This document shows, piece after piece, positions 17,412-30,182 of a stretch of DNA of 64,000 nucleotides. A model generated the notes under the pieces. It was not told where the DNA came from. It did no database searches and worked only from the letters and a program-made list of their open reading frames with translations. Position 1 is the stretch's first letter. The number at the start of each line of letters is the position of its first letter. The DNA comes from an uncultured Pelagibacteraceae bacterium (lineage in GTDB: Bacteria > Pseudomonadota > Alphaproteobacteria > Pelagibacterales > Pelagibacteraceae): the NCBI GenBank assembly GCA_902550805.1, contig CACDAL010000002.1:57190-121189 (forward strand). The letters run 5' to 3'. The position numbers were made by a program, and so were the translations under genes.

Positions 17412-19564
17412 TTCTTTTTTCCTTTTTGAGCTCTCGTTCCTGGCATACCCATAGTGGATCTTCCTTTAGGGTACATTTTGTTATTTTTGCTGTACTTTTT
17501 TACTTTGGGATTAAGTGTAATCTCTAGTTCAGAACTTTCAAGTTTTCTAATTTCATCTCTAATTTTTGCTGCTTCCTCGAATTCCAAGTTACTCGCCGCC
17601 TCTTTCATTTGTTTATTTAGAGCTTTAATGTGTTTTTTAAGATTTCCGCCAATATTTTCTCCAGTTCCAACTTGCACATAGTCTTTTTCGTATACACTTT
17701 CTAGAATATCACTTATTTCTTTTTTGATTGTAGTAGCGTTAATTTTATTTTTTTTGTTGTATTCTAATTGGATACTTCTTCTTCTTTCTGTTTCTTTAAT
17801 AGCTTTTTTTATACTTTTTGTTTCTTTATCAGCATACAAAATTACTTTACCATCTAAATTTCTTGCGGCTCTCCCAATTGTTTGAATTAGCGATGTTTCA
17901 GATCTTAAAAAGCCTTCTTTATCAGCATCCAAAATTCCAACCAAGGCACATTCGGGTATATCAAGACCTTCTCTTAATAAGTTAATTCCAACTAGAACAT
18001 CAAATACACCTAGTCTTAAGTCTCTCATGATTTCTATTCTTTCGAGAGTGTCTATATCAGAATGTAAATATCTAACTTTGATTCCATTTTCATGAAGATA
18101 TTCAGTTAAATCTTCAGCCATTTTTTTTGTTAAAGTTGTAACTAAAACTCTATGATTTTTTTCAATTGTTTTTCTGCACTCATGCATTAGGTCATCAACT
18201 TGGTTTTTGGCAGGTTTAACTTCTACTGGTGGATCAATTAATCCAGTTGGCCTAATAACTTGATCAATAAATTTTCCTTTGGTTTGTTCTAGCTCCCAAG
18301 GTCCAGGTGTAGCTGATACGAATACAGTTTGAGTTCTCATCATGTCCCATTCTTCAAATTTTAATGGTCTATTATCCATGCAAGATGGAAGTCTAAATCC
18401 ATATTCTGCTAGAGTACTTTTTCTCGATCTGTCACCCTTAAACATCCCATTTAATTGTGGAACTGTTACGTGACATTCATCTACAAATATTAGTGTATTG
18501 TCTGGAAAATATTCAAATAGAGTAGGTGGCGGCTCTCCAGCTTTTCTTCCTGATAAAAATCTAGAATAATTTTCAATACCAGCGCAAGTTCCTGTAGCCT
18601 CAATCATTTCTAAATCAAATCTTGTTCTTTCCTCTAGCCTTTGAGCTTCTAGAAGTTTATTTTCAGCTTTATGTTTTTTTAAAGTTAATTCCAATTCTTT
18701 TCTAATTTTTATTATCGCTTGCTCCATTGTAGGTTTTGGAGTTATGTAATGACTATTTGCATAAACTTTTATCAATGATAGTTCTCTAACTTGGTCTCCA
18801 GTTAATGGATCAAATTCTTCAATTTTTTCAAGTTTATCTCCAAATAAATTTAGTCTCCAAGCTCTATCCTCTAGATGTGATGGAAAAACTTCTAAGTATT
18901 CACCTCTAGCTCTGAATGTTCCTCTATAAAAATTTTGATCATTTCTCTTATATTGAAGAGCGACTAAAGATTTTATTAATTGTTCTCTGTTATAGTCGTG
19001 ATTCTTTTGAAGAGTTAAAGTCATCTTGCTGTAAGCTTCAACAGATCCAAGTCCATAAATACAAGATACGCTGGCAACAATTAAAACATCGTCTCGTTCT
19101 AGAAGAGACCTTGTTGCTGAGTGCCTCATTCTATCTATCTGTTCATTAATTGAAGCTTCTTTTTCAATATATGTGTCAGATCTTGGCACATATGCTTCTG
19201 GAGTATAATAATCGTAATAAGAAACAAAGTACTCAACCGCATTATCTGGAAAAAATCCTTTCATTTCCCCGTAAAGCTGGGCAGCTAATGTTTTATTTGG
19301 AGCTAAAATTAATGCCGGCCTATTTGTTTCCTCGATAACTTTAGCCATAGTAAAAGTTTTTCCAGAACCTGTTACACCTAGCAAAACTTGATTAAATTCA
19401 TTTTTTTTTGCACCATTTATCAATTTCTTAATAGCTTCAGGCTGATCTCCGGCAGGCCTAAAGTCAGATTTAATTTTAAACTTTTTTCCACCTTCGGGTT
19501 TTCCTCCAATTTCTGGATTTTTACTCTGTATATCTGTAATTAAATCTTGATAAGTATTTTGCAT
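17393..19564 (-). CDS. uvrB: Excinuclease ABC subunit B
   Basis: UvrB is the damage-verifying helicase-like subunit of nucleotide excision repair; it loads with UvrA and recruits UvrC. The 723-residue protein has the Walker A motif [15 protein letters not shown], the damage-binding beta-hairpin region [22 protein letters not shown], the DEAD-like box [11 protein letters not shown], helicase motif [11 protein letters not shown], and a C-terminal UVR domain ([28 protein letters not shown]). A short basic tail ([13 protein letters not shown]) extends past it and overlaps the SDR gene by 19 bp. uvrC lies two genes downstream. Confidence 0.97.
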   Translation of the reverse strand: MQNTYQDLITDIQSKNPEIGGKPEGGKKFKIKSDFRPAGDQPEAIKKLINGAKKNEFNQVLLGVTGSGKTFTMAKVIEETNRPALILAPNKTLAAQLYGEMKGFFPDNAVEYFVSYYDYYTPEAYVPRSDTYIEKEASINEQIDRMRHSATRSLLERDDVLIVASVSCIYGLGSVEAYSKMTLTLQKNHDYNREQLIKSLVALQYKRNDQNFYRGTFRARGEYLEVFPSHLEDRAWRLNLFGDKLEKIEEFDPLTGDQVRELSLIKVYANSHYITPKPTMEQAIIKIRKELELTLKKHKAENKLLEAQRLEERTRFDLEMIEATGTCAGIENYSRFLSGRKAGEPPPTLFEYFPDNTLIFVDECHVTVPQLNGMFKGDRSRKSTLAEYGFRLPSCMDNRPLKFEEWDMMRTQTVFVSATPGPWELEQTKGKFIDQVIRPTGLIDPPVEVKPAKNQVDDLMHECRKTIEKNHRVLVTTLTKKMAEDLTEYLHENGIKVRYLHSDIDTLERIEIMRDLRLGVFDVLVGINLLREGLDIPECALVGILDADKEGFLRSETSLIQTIGRAARNLDGKVILYADKETKSIKKAIKETERRRSIQLEYNKKNKINATTIKKEISDILESVYEKDYVQVGTGENIGGNLKKHIKALNKQMKEAASNLEFEEAAKIRDEIRKLESSELEITLNPKVKKYSKNNKMYPKGRSTMGMPGTRAQKGKKKWKQIK

Positions 19565-19588
19565 ATATTAAACAACGTATTAAAATAA

Positions 19589-21735
<2,147 letters not shown>

Positions 21736-21743
21736 ATCAAAGC

Positions 21744-21751
21744 TATATAAT
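21744..21751. promoter_or_regulatory. Symmetric -10 between trxB and the ELM1-family gene
   Basis: TATATAAT lies in the 21-nt gap between two divergent ATG codons. On the plus strand TATAAT (21746-21751) ends 5 nt before the ELM1-family ATG at 21757. On the minus strand the palindromic TATATA (21744-21749) ends 8 nt before the trxB ATG. Starts 5-9 nt downstream of a -10 would fall on or next to both start codons, predicting leaderless or near-leaderless messages. No well-spaced -35 is obvious on either side. Confidence 0.45.
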
Positions 21752-21756
21752 GATTA

Positions 21757-22701
21757 ATGACTAAATTAAAAGGTCTATTATTAACAGAAGGAATGCACGG
21801 CATGATAAGCCAAGTGGAAGGTTTAGCTAAATCTTTAGGTGTAGATTTTACTCACCACAAAGTTGAACTAAACGGTTTTTGGAAAATAATTCCTCCAAAT
21901 TTAACTCCTATTTCGAAAAATGTATTTAAAAATTTTGATGTTCCAGACTTTGATATAATTATTTCTTGTGGAAGAAAAAGTGTAGTTCCTTCAATTTACT
22001 TAAAAAACAATGCTAAAAAAAAAGTTTACAATATCCACATTCAAGATCCAAAAGTAAATCCAGATAAATTTAATTTTATTGTTTCCCCCGAACACGATGA
22101 GCTGGATGGTAACAATGTTATTAACACGAAAGGTGCAATCCATTATCTAACCGAAGCTGAAATAATGGATAATAAAGATTATCTTAATTCATTTATAAAA
22201 AATGATGAAAGAAAAATCCTGGCATTTATAATGGGTGGGCCCACAAAGTATTATGAATATTCAACTAAAAATATGAAGAGAATTTTTTCTATATTATACA
22301 ACTTAAATAAAAAACATGACTTTCAATTAGTTGCCATTCCTTCCATGAGAACGCCAAATAATACAATACAGTATGCCAAGGAATTTTTTGGAGATGGTCA
22401 CACAGTTATTGAGAATATTGATAAAAAAGCTTATTTATCAGCATTAGCTCTTTCAGAATATATTGTTGTAACCTGCGACTCTACCTCAATGATATCCGAG
22501 GCAGCATTAACTGGAAAACCAATTTATATAGCTAACATTTTGCCAAAAAAAAATGATAGAAGATTTCAAAATTTTAGAAATTTATTTAGAAGTTTGAATA
22601 TAACAAGAAATTTAGGAGAACCTTTAGAAAATTGGAACTATCAAAAACTTGATGAAACTAATAGAGTTGCAAAAATTATAAAAGAAAGAATTAATTTTTA
22701 A
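21757..22701 (+). CDS. ELM1/GtrOC1-family protein (mitochondrial fission ELM1-like, DUF1022)
   Basis: This 314-residue protein resembles the family typified by plant ELM1, named for a role in mitochondrial division, whose bacterial members look like glycosyltransferase-fold proteins. Visible patterns are LLLTEGMHGMISQVEGLAKSLG at the N-terminus, IIISCGRKSVVPSIYL, VYNIHIQDPKVNPDKFNFIVSPEHDELDG, and VTCDSTSMISEAALTGKPIYI near the C-terminus. The last resembles the nucleotide-sugar binding part of GT-B enzymes. There is no signal peptide or membrane segment. The following gene starts on its last base, so both are co-translated. Biochemical function is unknown. Confidence 0.75.
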   Translation: MTKLKGLLLTEGMHGMISQVEGLAKSLGVDFTHHKVELNGFWKIIPPNLTPISKNVFKNFDVPDFDIIISCGRKSVVPSIYLKNNAKKKVYNIHIQDPKVNPDKFNFIVSPEHDELDGNNVINTKGAIHYLTEAEIMDNKDYLNSFIKNDERKILAFIMGGPTKYYEYSTKNMKRIFSILYNLNKKHDFQLVAIPSMRTPNNTIQYAKEFFGDGHTVIENIDKKAYLSALALSEYIVVTCDSTSMISEAALTGKPIYIANILPKKNDRRFQNFRNLFRSLNITRNLGEPLENWNYQKLDETNRVAKIIKERINF

Positions 22702-23363
22702 TGTCATTTTTAAATTCAGTTCTCAATCAATCTAAAAAATATGAAAATCCTTTTAGCCATTGGGAATTAAATAAACCTCTAACAGACGAACAAATAATTG
22801 AGATAGTAAATGCAGATATTGCTAATCCATCTGAACATAATCTTAATTATGATGGTACTAGAGCAATAGATGGAGGAGAAGGAAAGTTTAGAGAGGGTAT
22901 TTCTGATGGTGGGAAAGCTTTAAAGTTTAGATGTTTTATTACTAAAGATAATTGTAATAAGTTTCCTGGATTAACAAATTTAATAAAAGAACTTCAAGAC
23001 AAAAAAACTTGTCAAAAGATTTCAAACTTAATAGGAAAAGATTTGTCCAATGCATATGTAAGAATTGAAGTTATATGTGATAGAAAAGGTTTTTGGCTTA
23101 AACCTCACTGCGATATTAAAGAAAAACTTATGTCCTGCTTGCTTTTTGTTAATAAACATAATGAGAGTGAGGAATTAGGAACTGATTTTTATGACAGCAA
23201 TTTAAAGCTAATAAAAACAATGCCATATAGAGATAATTACGGTTATTTTTTTTCAAGTGGACCAAATACTTGGCATGGAATGGAAAAAAAAGACATAGTT
23301 AAAGAGAGAAGATGTTTACAAGTTAATTATGTTGATTTTAAAACAGACTGGAAAGTAGACTAA
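22701..23363 (+). CDS. 2-oxoglutarate/Fe(II)-dependent oxygenase-like protein
   Basis: I do not recognise a named gene. The 220-residue protein has the elements of a double-stranded beta-helix 2OG oxygenase. The iron site is H136-x-D138 ([10 protein letters not shown]) with distal H192 (NTWHGMEKK), and an arginine, R203 or R204 in [10 protein letters not shown], is placed to bind the 2-oxoglutarate carboxylate. The N-terminal 130 residues lack clear motifs and may hold the substrate site. It overlaps the ELM1-family gene by one base, so a shared process such as glycan or surface-polymer modification is a reasonable guess. Its stop shares CTAA with carB. Confidence 0.65.
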   Translation: MSFLNSVLNQSKKYENPFSHWELNKPLTDEQIIEIVNADIANPSEHNLNYDGTRAIDGGEGKFREGISDGGKALKFRCFITKDNCNKFPGLTNLIKELQDKKTCQKISNLIGKDLSNAYVRIEVICDRKGFWLKPHCDIKEKLMSCLLFVNKHNESEELGTDFYDSNLKLIKTMPYRDNYGYFFSSGPNTWHGMEKKDIVKERRCLQVNYVDFKTDWKVD

Positions 23364-26300
23364 TTTTCTTGAAGAGATTTTACTTTTAATTTTTTATTTT
23401 TTAATGATTGAATTGCCTCCAAACATGCGTATGCGGTTGACATATTTGTGCAGTATGGAACTTTATTAATTAAAGTAGCTCTTCTCAAAGCTCTTGCATC
23501 ACTAACACGATGCTTTCTTTTTCCACCACCCGTATTAATAACTAAGGCGATTTTTTTTGAATTTAATACATCGACTATGTGAGGCGTTCCACCACTTACT
23601 TTATTTATTTTTTTACACTTAATTCCTTTGTTTCTAATTGCGCTTGCCGTTCCTTCGGTGCCACAAAGATTAAAGTTTAATTTTAATAATTTTTTGGCAA
23701 GATCAATTATTTCTTCTTTATGTGAATCTTTAACAGATAAAAATGCCAAACCTTTTGTGGGCAAAGAGTTTGATGCAGCAATTTGACTTTTGGCATAGGC
23801 CATTCCAAAATTATCATCAAATCCCATTACTTCTCCGGTAGATTTCATTTCTGGTCCAAGGAGAACATCGCTATCTGGAAATTTATTAAATGGAAATACA
23901 GCTTCTTTTACAGCAAATGTTTTATTAGTTTTGTATTTTAATTTATATTTTGCAAGTTTTTCACCTGCCATAATTTTTGAAGCAATTTTAGCTAACGGAA
24001 CACCATTAGCTTTTGATACAAAAGGAACAGTTCTGCTGGCCCTAGGATTTACTTCTATTACAAATATTTCATCTTTTTTAATTGCAAATTGAATATTTAA
24101 AAATCCTTTGATTTTTAATGCTAAAGCAAGTTTTCTAGTTTGTATTTTTAATTCTCTTAAAAGATCATCTTTAATTGATATTGGCGGCAAACAACAAGCA
24201 GAGTCCCCAGAATGAATGCCTGCTTCTTCTATATGCTGCATTATTCCAGCCACATATACATCTTTACCATCAGAAATAGCATCAACATCAACTTCCATTG
24301 CATTATTAATAAATTTATCAATTAAAATTGGATTTTCCTCTGAAGCTTTAAATGCTTCATTAATAAATTCTTTTAATTGATTTTTTTCATGAACTATTTC
24401 CATTGCTCTTCCCCCAAGTACATAGGAAGGTCTAATAACCAATGGCAAACCTATCTTATTAGATATTTTTATTGCTTGATTGTAAGTATAGGCAATTCCA
24501 CTTTCAGCTTGTTTTAAATTTAATTTTATCAATAGGTTTCTAAATCTGTCTCTATCTTCAGCTAAATCAATTGACGTGTATTGAGTTCCTAAAATCGGAA
24601 GTGAATTTTCATATAGAAATTTTGCTAATTTAATTGGTGTTTGTCCGCCAAATTGAGCAATTACTCCAAGTAAATTTCCATTAGATTTTTCTTTTAAAAT
24701 AATATTTTGTACATATTCTTCAATTAAAGGTTCAAAATATAATCTATCACTTGTGTCATAATCTGTTGAAACTGTTTCAGGATTGCAATTTATCATTATT
24801 GTTTCAAAACCCGCATCTTTTAAAGCAAAACTTGCTTGGCAACAGCAATAATCAAACTCTATGCCTTGGCCTATACGATTTGGGCCTCCGCCGAGAATAA
24901 TTATTTTTTTTTTATTAGTTGGATTTGCTTCGCATTCAGTATTTAAAGAGAAGTTTCTTTGATAACTGGAATACATGTAAGGTGTAAAAGATTTAAATTC
25001 TGCAGCACAAGTGTCTACTTTTTTGAATACAGGAAGAACTTTTAGAGCAATTCTTTTTGATTTAACAATTTTTTCTTTTATTCCTGTTAGCCTAGAAAGT
25101 TTTTTATCTGAAAAACCTATAGATTTTATCCTATTAAATTCAATATAAGTTTTAGGAAGTCCTTTTTTGATTATTTTATTTTCTTCATCAACTATTTCTT
25201 TAATTTGGTTTAAAAACCAAGGATCTACTTTTGAAAGAACAAATATCTTTTGGATAGGTATTTTTTTTCTAAAAGCTTCAGCTATTAGAAGTAATTTATT
25301 TGGAATATTAATTTTTAATTTTTTTAATATTTCTTTTTTTGAAAGATCAAAAATATTATCTAATCCTGACAATCCTATCTCAAGTGAAACTAAAGCTTTT
25401 TGCAGGGATTCTTTAAAATTTCTTCCAATTGCCATAGCTTCACCAACTGATTTCATGGAGGTTCCCAGAATTGATTGAGTGTCAGAAAATTTTTCAAATG
25501 TAAATCTTGGTATTTTAGTAACTACATAATCTATAGTTGGCTCAAAAGATGCCGGTGTTACTTTTGTGATTTCATTTTGTAATTCATCCAAAGTGTAACC
25601 AACAGCTAATTTTGCAGCTACTTTTGCAATTGGAAATCCTGTTGCTTTTGATGCAAGCGCAGATGATCTTGAAACTCTTGGGTTCATTTCAATAATTACC
25701 ATTCTTCCATTTTTTGGGTTAATAGCGAACTGAACGTTTGACCCGCCCGTTTCTACTCCAATTTTTCTCAAACATGCAATAGAAGCATTTCTCATTACTT
25801 GATATTCTTTATCCGTTAATGTGAGAGCGGGAGCAATTGTAACCGAGTCTCCGGTATGAATTCCCATTGGGTCAATATTTTCTATTGAGCAAATAATTAT
25901 ACAGTTGTCGTTTCTATCTCTCACCACTTCCATTTCAAATTCTTTCCAGCCTTCCAGACATTCTTCAATCAAAACTTGATTTTTTGGAGATTCATGAATT
26001 CCTTGTTTTACTATTTTGAAGAATTCTTTTTTATTTTTAGCAATTCCACCTCCCAAGCCTCCTAAAGTAAAAGAAGGTCTTATAATTGCCGGTAAACCAA
26101 TTTTTCTTAAACACTTAGCGGCATGTTTAAAACTATTTATTATTTCTGATTTAGGTAAATCAATTCCTATATCAGACATATTTTTTCTAAATTTTTTTCT
26201 ATCTTCAGCGTTAGCGATTGCTTTGGAGTTAGCTCCTATCAATTCAATTTTGTATTTTTTTAGCAATCCAACTTCTTCTGCTTTGATGGCTAAATTTAAA

Positions 26301-26584
26301 GCAGTTTGACCACCCATTGTTGGAAGAATTGCGTCCGGTTTTTCTTTTTTAATTACCTCTTCTAATACTTCTATTGTTATTGGCTCTATATATGTTTTAT
26401 CTGCGACTTGAGGGTCAGTCATAATAGTTGCTGGATTCGAATTAATTAAAATTACTTTATATCCTTCATCTTTAAGGGCCTTACAAGCTTGAGTTCCAGA
26501 GTAATCAAACTCACAAGCTTGGCCAATAATTATTGGACCAGCACCAATTACTAATATTTTTTTAATGTCTTTTCTTTTTGGCAT
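23360..26584 (-). CDS. carB: Carbamoyl-phosphate synthase large subunit
   Basis: CarB makes carbamoyl phosphate from bicarbonate, ATP and ammonia delivered by CarA, for arginine and pyrimidine synthesis. The 1074-residue length equals the family standard. The two homologous ATP-grasp halves are visible: [26 protein letters not shown] begins the first and [26 protein letters not shown] the second. [21 protein letters not shown] and [21 protein letters not shown] are the paired metal-binding segments. A C-terminal MGS-like allosteric domain follows from about residue 940. Its start overlaps the carA end by 23 bp. Confidence 0.97.
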   Translation of the reverse strand: MPKRKDIKKILVIGAGPIIIGQACEFDYSGTQACKALKDEGYKVILINSNPATIMTDPQVADKTYIEPITIEVLEEVIKKEKPDAILPTMGGQTALNLAIKAEEVGLLKKYKIELIGANSKAIANAEDRKKFRKNMSDIGIDLPKSEIINSFKHAAKCLRKIGLPAIIRPSFTLGGLGGGIAKNKKEFFKIVKQGIHESPKNQVLIEECLEGWKEFEMEVVRDRNDNCIIICSIENIDPMGIHTGDSVTIAPALTLTDKEYQVMRNASIACLRKIGVETGGSNVQFAINPKNGRMVIIEMNPRVSRSSALASKATGFPIAKVAAKLAVGYTLDELQNEITKVTPASFEPTIDYVVTKIPRFTFEKFSDTQSILGTSMKSVGEAMAIGRNFKESLQKALVSLEIGLSGLDNIFDLSKKEILKKLKINIPNKLLLIAEAFRKKIPIQKIFVLSKVDPWFLNQIKEIVDEENKIIKKGLPKTYIEFNRIKSIGFSDKKLSRLTGIKEKIVKSKRIALKVLPVFKKVDTCAAEFKSFTPYMYSSYQRNFSLNTECEANPTNKKKIIILGGGPNRIGQGIEFDYCCCQASFALKDAGFETIMINCNPETVSTDYDTSDRLYFEPLIEEYVQNIILKEKSNGNLLGVIAQFGGQTPIKLAKFLYENSLPILGTQYTSIDLAEDRDRFRNLLIKLNLKQAESGIAYTYNQAIKISNKIGLPLVIRPSYVLGGRAMEIVHEKNQLKEFINEAFKASEENPILIDKFINNAMEVDVDAISDGKDVYVAGIMQHIEEAGIHSGDSACCLPPISIKDDLLRELKIQTRKLALALKIKGFLNIQFAIKKDEIFVIEVNPRASRTVPFVSKANGVPLAKIASKIMAGEKLAKYKLKYKTNKTFAVKEAVFPFNKFPDSDVLLGPEMKSTGEVMGFDDNFGMAYAKSQIAASNSLPTKGLAFLSVKDSHKEEIIDLAKKLLKLNFNLCGTEGTASAIRNKGIKCKKINKVSGGTPHIVDVLNSKKIALVINTGGGKRKHRVSDARALRRATLINKVPYCTNMSTAYACLEAIQSLKNKKLKVKSLQEN

Positions 26585-27755
26585 TTTTTTTTACTTCTTT
26601 AATAAAATCGCTAAATAAATAATGGCTGTCTTGAGGTCCTGGATTTGATTCTGGATGATACTGTACTGAAAAGACAGGCTTATTTTTTAATTTAATTCCT
26701 TCAATGCAGTCATCAAAAAGTGACTTGTGAGTTATTTGAATATTTTTAGGCAAACTTGTTTTTATTATTTCAAAACCATGATTCTGACTTGTTATTTCTA
26801 CTTTTTTATTAATTAAATTTTTTACAGGGTGATTTGCACCTCTATGTCCAAGTTTCATTTTTTTTGTCTTTGCATTTAAAGCTAAAGCAAGAATTTGATG
26901 GCCCAAGCAAATTCCAAAAATTGGCAAATTGTATTTTATTAATTTTTGAATAGTTTCGATAGCATACTTTCCCGTAGCAGCTGGATCGCCAGGACCATTT
27001 GAAAGAAATATACCGTTAGGTTTCAGTTTTAAAATATCCGAGGCACTTTGTTTACAAGAAACAACTTTTACTTCACAATTATAATTTGAAAAATATCTTA
27101 AAATATTTTTTTTAATCCCATAATCTATTGCAACAATTTTTAAAGATTTTTTTTTATTTTTTTCAAAACCTTTTTCTTTTTTCCAAGTTTTTAAACCTTT
27201 CCATGTATAAGTTTTTTTAGTTGTTACTTCTTTTGCGAGATCTAGTCCATTTAGTCCTGGCCATTTTATTGAAATATTTATTAATTTTTTAATATTGAAA
27301 TTTCCTTTTTTATTATTTGATATTGTTCCTTTGGGGGCTCCTTTGTCTCTTATGAAATTTGTTAAGCTTCTTGTATCAAGACCAGTGATTCCAACAATTT
27401 TGTTTTTTTTTAACCATTCATTTAAATTTTTAAGAGATCTATAATTTGATGGGCTTGTTATTTCAGAATTAAAAATAACTCCTCTTGTCCATATTTTGTC
27501 AGATTCCAAGTCTTCATTATTCGTTCCAACGTTACCAATATGAGGAAAGGTAAAGTTAATGATTTGTCCAGCATATGATGGATCAGAAATAATCTCTTGG
27601 TAACCGGTTAAAGAAGTATTAAAACAAACTTCACCAGTAGCATTACCTTCATAACCCAATCCAATTCCTCTAAATATTGATTTGTTTTCAAGAACTAAAA
27701 TAGCTGGGGAAAATTGAGATTTAATTGCAATTTTATTTTTGTGTTTTTTGATCAA
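26562..27755 (-). CDS. carA: Carbamoyl-phosphate synthase small (glutamine amidotransferase) subunit
   Basis: CarA hydrolyses glutamine and channels ammonia to CarB. The N-terminal domain has [24 protein letters not shown]. The class I glutaminase domain has the nucleophile cysteine in [14 protein letters not shown] and the His-Glu pair in [14 protein letters not shown]. The 397-residue length is normal. The start appears to be TTG at 27755, because the frame has no ATG before the conserved domain and the nearby upstream ATG (27764-27766 complement) is out of frame. The leader contains a palindrome and a hairpin, annotated separately. Confidence 0.96.
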   Translation of the reverse strand: MIKKHKNKIAIKSQFSPAILVLENKSIFRGIGLGYEGNATGEVCFNTSLTGYQEIISDPSYAGQIINFTFPHIGNVGTNNEDLESDKIWTRGVIFNSEITSPSNYRSLKNLNEWLKKNKIVGITGLDTRSLTNFIRDKGAPKGTISNNKKGNFNIKKLINISIKWPGLNGLDLAKEVTTKKTYTWKGLKTWKKEKGFEKNKKKSLKIVAIDYGIKKNILRYFSNYNCEVKVVSCKQSASDILKLKPNGIFLSNGPGDPAATGKYAIETIQKLIKYNLPIFGICLGHQILALALNAKTKKMKLGHRGANHPVKNLINKKVEITSQNHGFEIIKTSLPKNIQITHKSLFDDCIEGIKLKNKPVFSVQYHPESNPGPQDSHYLFSDFIKEVKKNAKKKRH

Positions 27756-27760
27756 TTACA

Positions 27761-27799
27761 ACTCATGAGTTAAAGGTTAATACAATAAAACCTTTTTTT
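27761..27799. promoter_or_regulatory. Palindrome and terminator-like hairpin in the carA leader
   Basis: A perfect 10-bp palindrome ACTCATGAGT (27761-27770) is followed by the inverted repeat AAAGGTT (27772-27778) and AACCTTT (27789-27795), with a 10-nt loop. On the plus strand the second arm runs into further Ts to 27799, the shape of an intrinsic terminator, yet no plus-strand gene precedes it closely. On the minus strand the structure sits 6-44 nt before the carA TTG and could be an operator or translational control site. Which reading applies is open. Confidence 0.4.
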
Positions 27800-27844
27800 C
27801 CGCAACACATCTAATATAAATTTTTAAAAAAACAATTTTTTCTT

Positions 27845-27872
27845 TTGAACAAAATTGTCTTTACGTTAGATT
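27845..27872 (+). promoter_or_regulatory. Candidate promoter of yqeY-dnaG
   Basis: TTGAAC (27845-27850), a 16-nt spacer and TAGATT (27867-27872) form a sigma-70-like promoter. The -10 ends 6 nt before the yqeY ATG at 27879, so the expected transcription start coincides with the start codon. No Shine-Dalgarno sequence is present. This predicts a leaderless message. Confidence 0.45.
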
Positions 27873-27878
27873 AACAAA

Positions 27879-28343
27879 ATGAATCTTAGAGAAAAAATTG
27901 AATCGGACTATAAAAGTGCGCTAAAATCTAAAGATAAAATTAAAATATCAACTTATAGGTTAATACTGGCGGGAATCAAAGACCTGGATATCAATAATAG
28001 GTCAGGACCAGAAAAAAAAGAGACTGATGAAAATGATATTAAAAAGTTACTAAAAAAAATGATAAAGCAGAGATCCGAATCAATTGAAGTTTATAAAAAA
28101 GGTAATCGAAATGATTTATTAGAAATAGAGCAGAGCGAAGTTAATATTCTTTCTGAATACTTACCACAGCAACTTGGAGAGGAAGAAACAAAAAAGCTTT
28201 GTTCAGAAATTATCGAGAAAACTGGAGCATCTTCTATTAAAGATATGGGCAAGGTTATGGGGGAATTAAAAAAAAATCATTCTGATCTAATAGACTTTTC
28301 AAAAGCTGGAACAATTATAAAGGATATATTAAATAACCAATGA
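27879..28343 (+). CDS. yqeY: GatB/YqeY domain-containing protein
   Basis: YqeY proteins resemble the tRNA-binding tail domain of the amidotransferase subunit GatB, and their exact function is not settled. The 154-residue helical protein matches the family length and contains MNLREKIESDYKSALKSKDK, ISTYRLILAGIKDLDI, LLKKMIKQRSESIEVYKKGNR, ILSEYLPQQL and the C-terminal DMGKVMGELKKNHSDLIDFSKAGTIIKDIL. It overlaps dnaG by 4 nt. The carA / yqeY / dnaG / rpoD neighbourhood is typical of alphaproteobacteria. Confidence 0.92.
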   Translation: MNLREKIESDYKSALKSKDKIKISTYRLILAGIKDLDINNRSGPEKKETDENDIKKLLKKMIKQRSESIEVYKKGNRNDLLEIEQSEVNILSEYLPQQLGEEETKKLCSEIIEKTGASSIKDMGKVMGELKKNHSDLIDFSKAGTIIKDILNNQ

Positions 28344-30115
28344 AATATCCTAAAGAGTATCTGGATGAAATTAAAACAAGACTAAAGGTGTCAACTGTTG
28401 TTTCCAAAACAGTTAGTTTAAAAAAAAGAGGAAAGGAATATGTTGGGCTTTCCCCATTTAAAACTGAAAAGACACCTTCCTTTACAGTAAATGACGAAAA
28501 AGAGTTTTATCATTGCTTTAGCACTAGTGAGCACGGAAATATTTTTGATTTTATTATGAAAACGCAAAATTTAAAATTTGGAGAAGCGGTTAAATCTTTA
28601 GCAAATTTAGCTGGAATGAGACCTTATATGTTTTCAAAACAAGACGAAGAGAGAGAAAAGAATTGGAAAGAATATAAATCAATTTATTCGAAGTATACAG
28701 AAAAATATCACAATCAACTCTTTAAAAATCCTGAAGCAGAAATTGCTAAAAATTATCTAAAAAAAAGAAACTTAACCATAGAAGAGGTTAAAAAATTTAA
28801 AATTGGATATGTAACAAAAAATCAAGATTTTTACGATGAATTATCAACTCAATTTGAAGAAAAGAAACTTAAGGATAGTGGATTATTTTATTTTGACGAA
28901 AGAAAAAAAAAATATGTAGAAAGATTTAGAGAAAGAATAATTTTTCCAATAAATAATATTTCAGGTGATCCCATAGGTTTTGGAGGAAGAATTTTAGATG
29001 AAAATAAAAATATAGCAAAATATATAAACTCTCCAGAAACAGATTTTTTTAAGAAAGGATCAAATCTTTTTAATTTGGATATAGCAAGAAAACTATCCAA
29101 TAAGATTGAAAATATTTATGTTGTAGAAGGTTATATGGATGTAATTGGTTTAAGTAAAAATGGAATAGTTAATGCAGTTGCAAATCTAGGAACATCTTTA
29201 ACTAACAAACAAATATTAATTTTAAATCAATTTTTTGATCATATAATTATTTGTTTTGATGGAGACGACAGTGGCTATAAAGCCGCAGTAAGAGCAGCAG
29301 AAAATTCTATTATTGAATTAAAACCTGAGAAGAAAATATCTTTTTTATTTTTACCAGATAATCACGATCCAGATAGTTTTTCAAATGAACATGGAAAAGA
29401 ATATTTTGAAGAATTTTCTAAAAATAATAGCGTTTCTATTCATAAATTTATTTTTCAACATTATTTAAATCAATCAGATCGAAACCCTTCTTCTATGGCA
29501 ATATTCGAAAAAAAACTTAGATCAATCTCTTCAACCATAAAAGATGAATATATTAAAAAATATGTTTTAGAATATTTTTTGGATCACATTAATCAATTAA
29601 CCCCAAATATTAATAATAAAAATAAATTTAAATATTTTAATAGAGCAAAATCTTTAAGAAGTACTCAAGATTATTTTAATGAAACACAATCTTTAAAACC
29701 TATAGAAATTAAAGAATTTTCATTTTTATATATAGTTTTAAAAAAACCAGAATTAATAAGAGATAATTTGCATCTTATCGAAAATGTTAAATTATTTACA
29801 AACGAAAATAAATTAGTTTTTATGGAAATTTTAAAACAATCAAAAAATTTCGAAGAAATTGATTTTAGCAATTTAAAAATTGATCAAAATTTAATTGAAA
29901 GAATATTAAAATATGCCTCAATCAAACACATTTTGCAAAATAATTTAATCGATGATCAAAAAATATTAGAAATATTAAATGAAGTTTTGAGAGACCTAAA
30001 GAATTATGAGCTGGAATCTAGAATTAGTGAGTTAGAATCAAAATTTTCTAAAGATTTAAGTGAATCAACTTTTAATGAACTAAAAGAGCTAAAAAAGCAG
30101 CAAAAAGTCAATTAA
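28340..30115 (+). CDS. dnaG: DNA primase with degenerate zinc-binding domain
   Basis: DnaG synthesises RNA primers for replication. The 591-residue protein has an N-terminal zinc-ribbon-like domain, the Toprim core (VVEGYMDVIGL with its glutamate and FDGDDSGYKAA with its aspartates) and a C-terminal region for helicase contact. The oddity is in the zinc ribbon. E. coli uses C40, H43, C61 and C64; the aligned positions here are S38, K41, C59 and T62, with flanks (EKTPSFTV, FYHCF, EHGNIFDF) well conserved. Zinc is unlikely to be held in the normal way. The gene is intact and lies in its usual place before rpoD. Confidence 0.95.
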   Translation: MKYPKEYLDEIKTRLKVSTVVSKTVSLKKRGKEYVGLSPFKTEKTPSFTVNDEKEFYHCFSTSEHGNIFDFIMKTQNLKFGEAVKSLANLAGMRPYMFSKQDEEREKNWKEYKSIYSKYTEKYHNQLFKNPEAEIAKNYLKKRNLTIEEVKKFKIGYVTKNQDFYDELSTQFEEKKLKDSGLFYFDERKKKYVERFRERIIFPINNISGDPIGFGGRILDENKNIAKYINSPETDFFKKGSNLFNLDIARKLSNKIENIYVVEGYMDVIGLSKNGIVNAVANLGTSLTNKQILILNQFFDHIIICFDGDDSGYKAAVRAAENSIIELKPEKKISFLFLPDNHDPDSFSNEHGKEYFEEFSKNNSVSIHKFIFQHYLNQSDRNPSSMAIFEKKLRSISSTIKDEYIKKYVLEYFLDHINQLTPNINNKNKFKYFNRAKSLRSTQDYFNETQSLKPIEIKEFSFLYIVLKKPELIRDNLHLIENVKLFTNENKLVFMEILKQSKNFEEIDFSNLKIDQNLIERILKYASIKHILQNNLIDDQKILEILNEVLRDLKNYELESRISELESKFSKDLSESTFNELKELKKQQKVN

Positions 30116-30182
30116 TTATTAAGAAAAATCACATAGATTTTTTTAAATTTGATATTATATACGTCTTCCGGACTTTAATATT

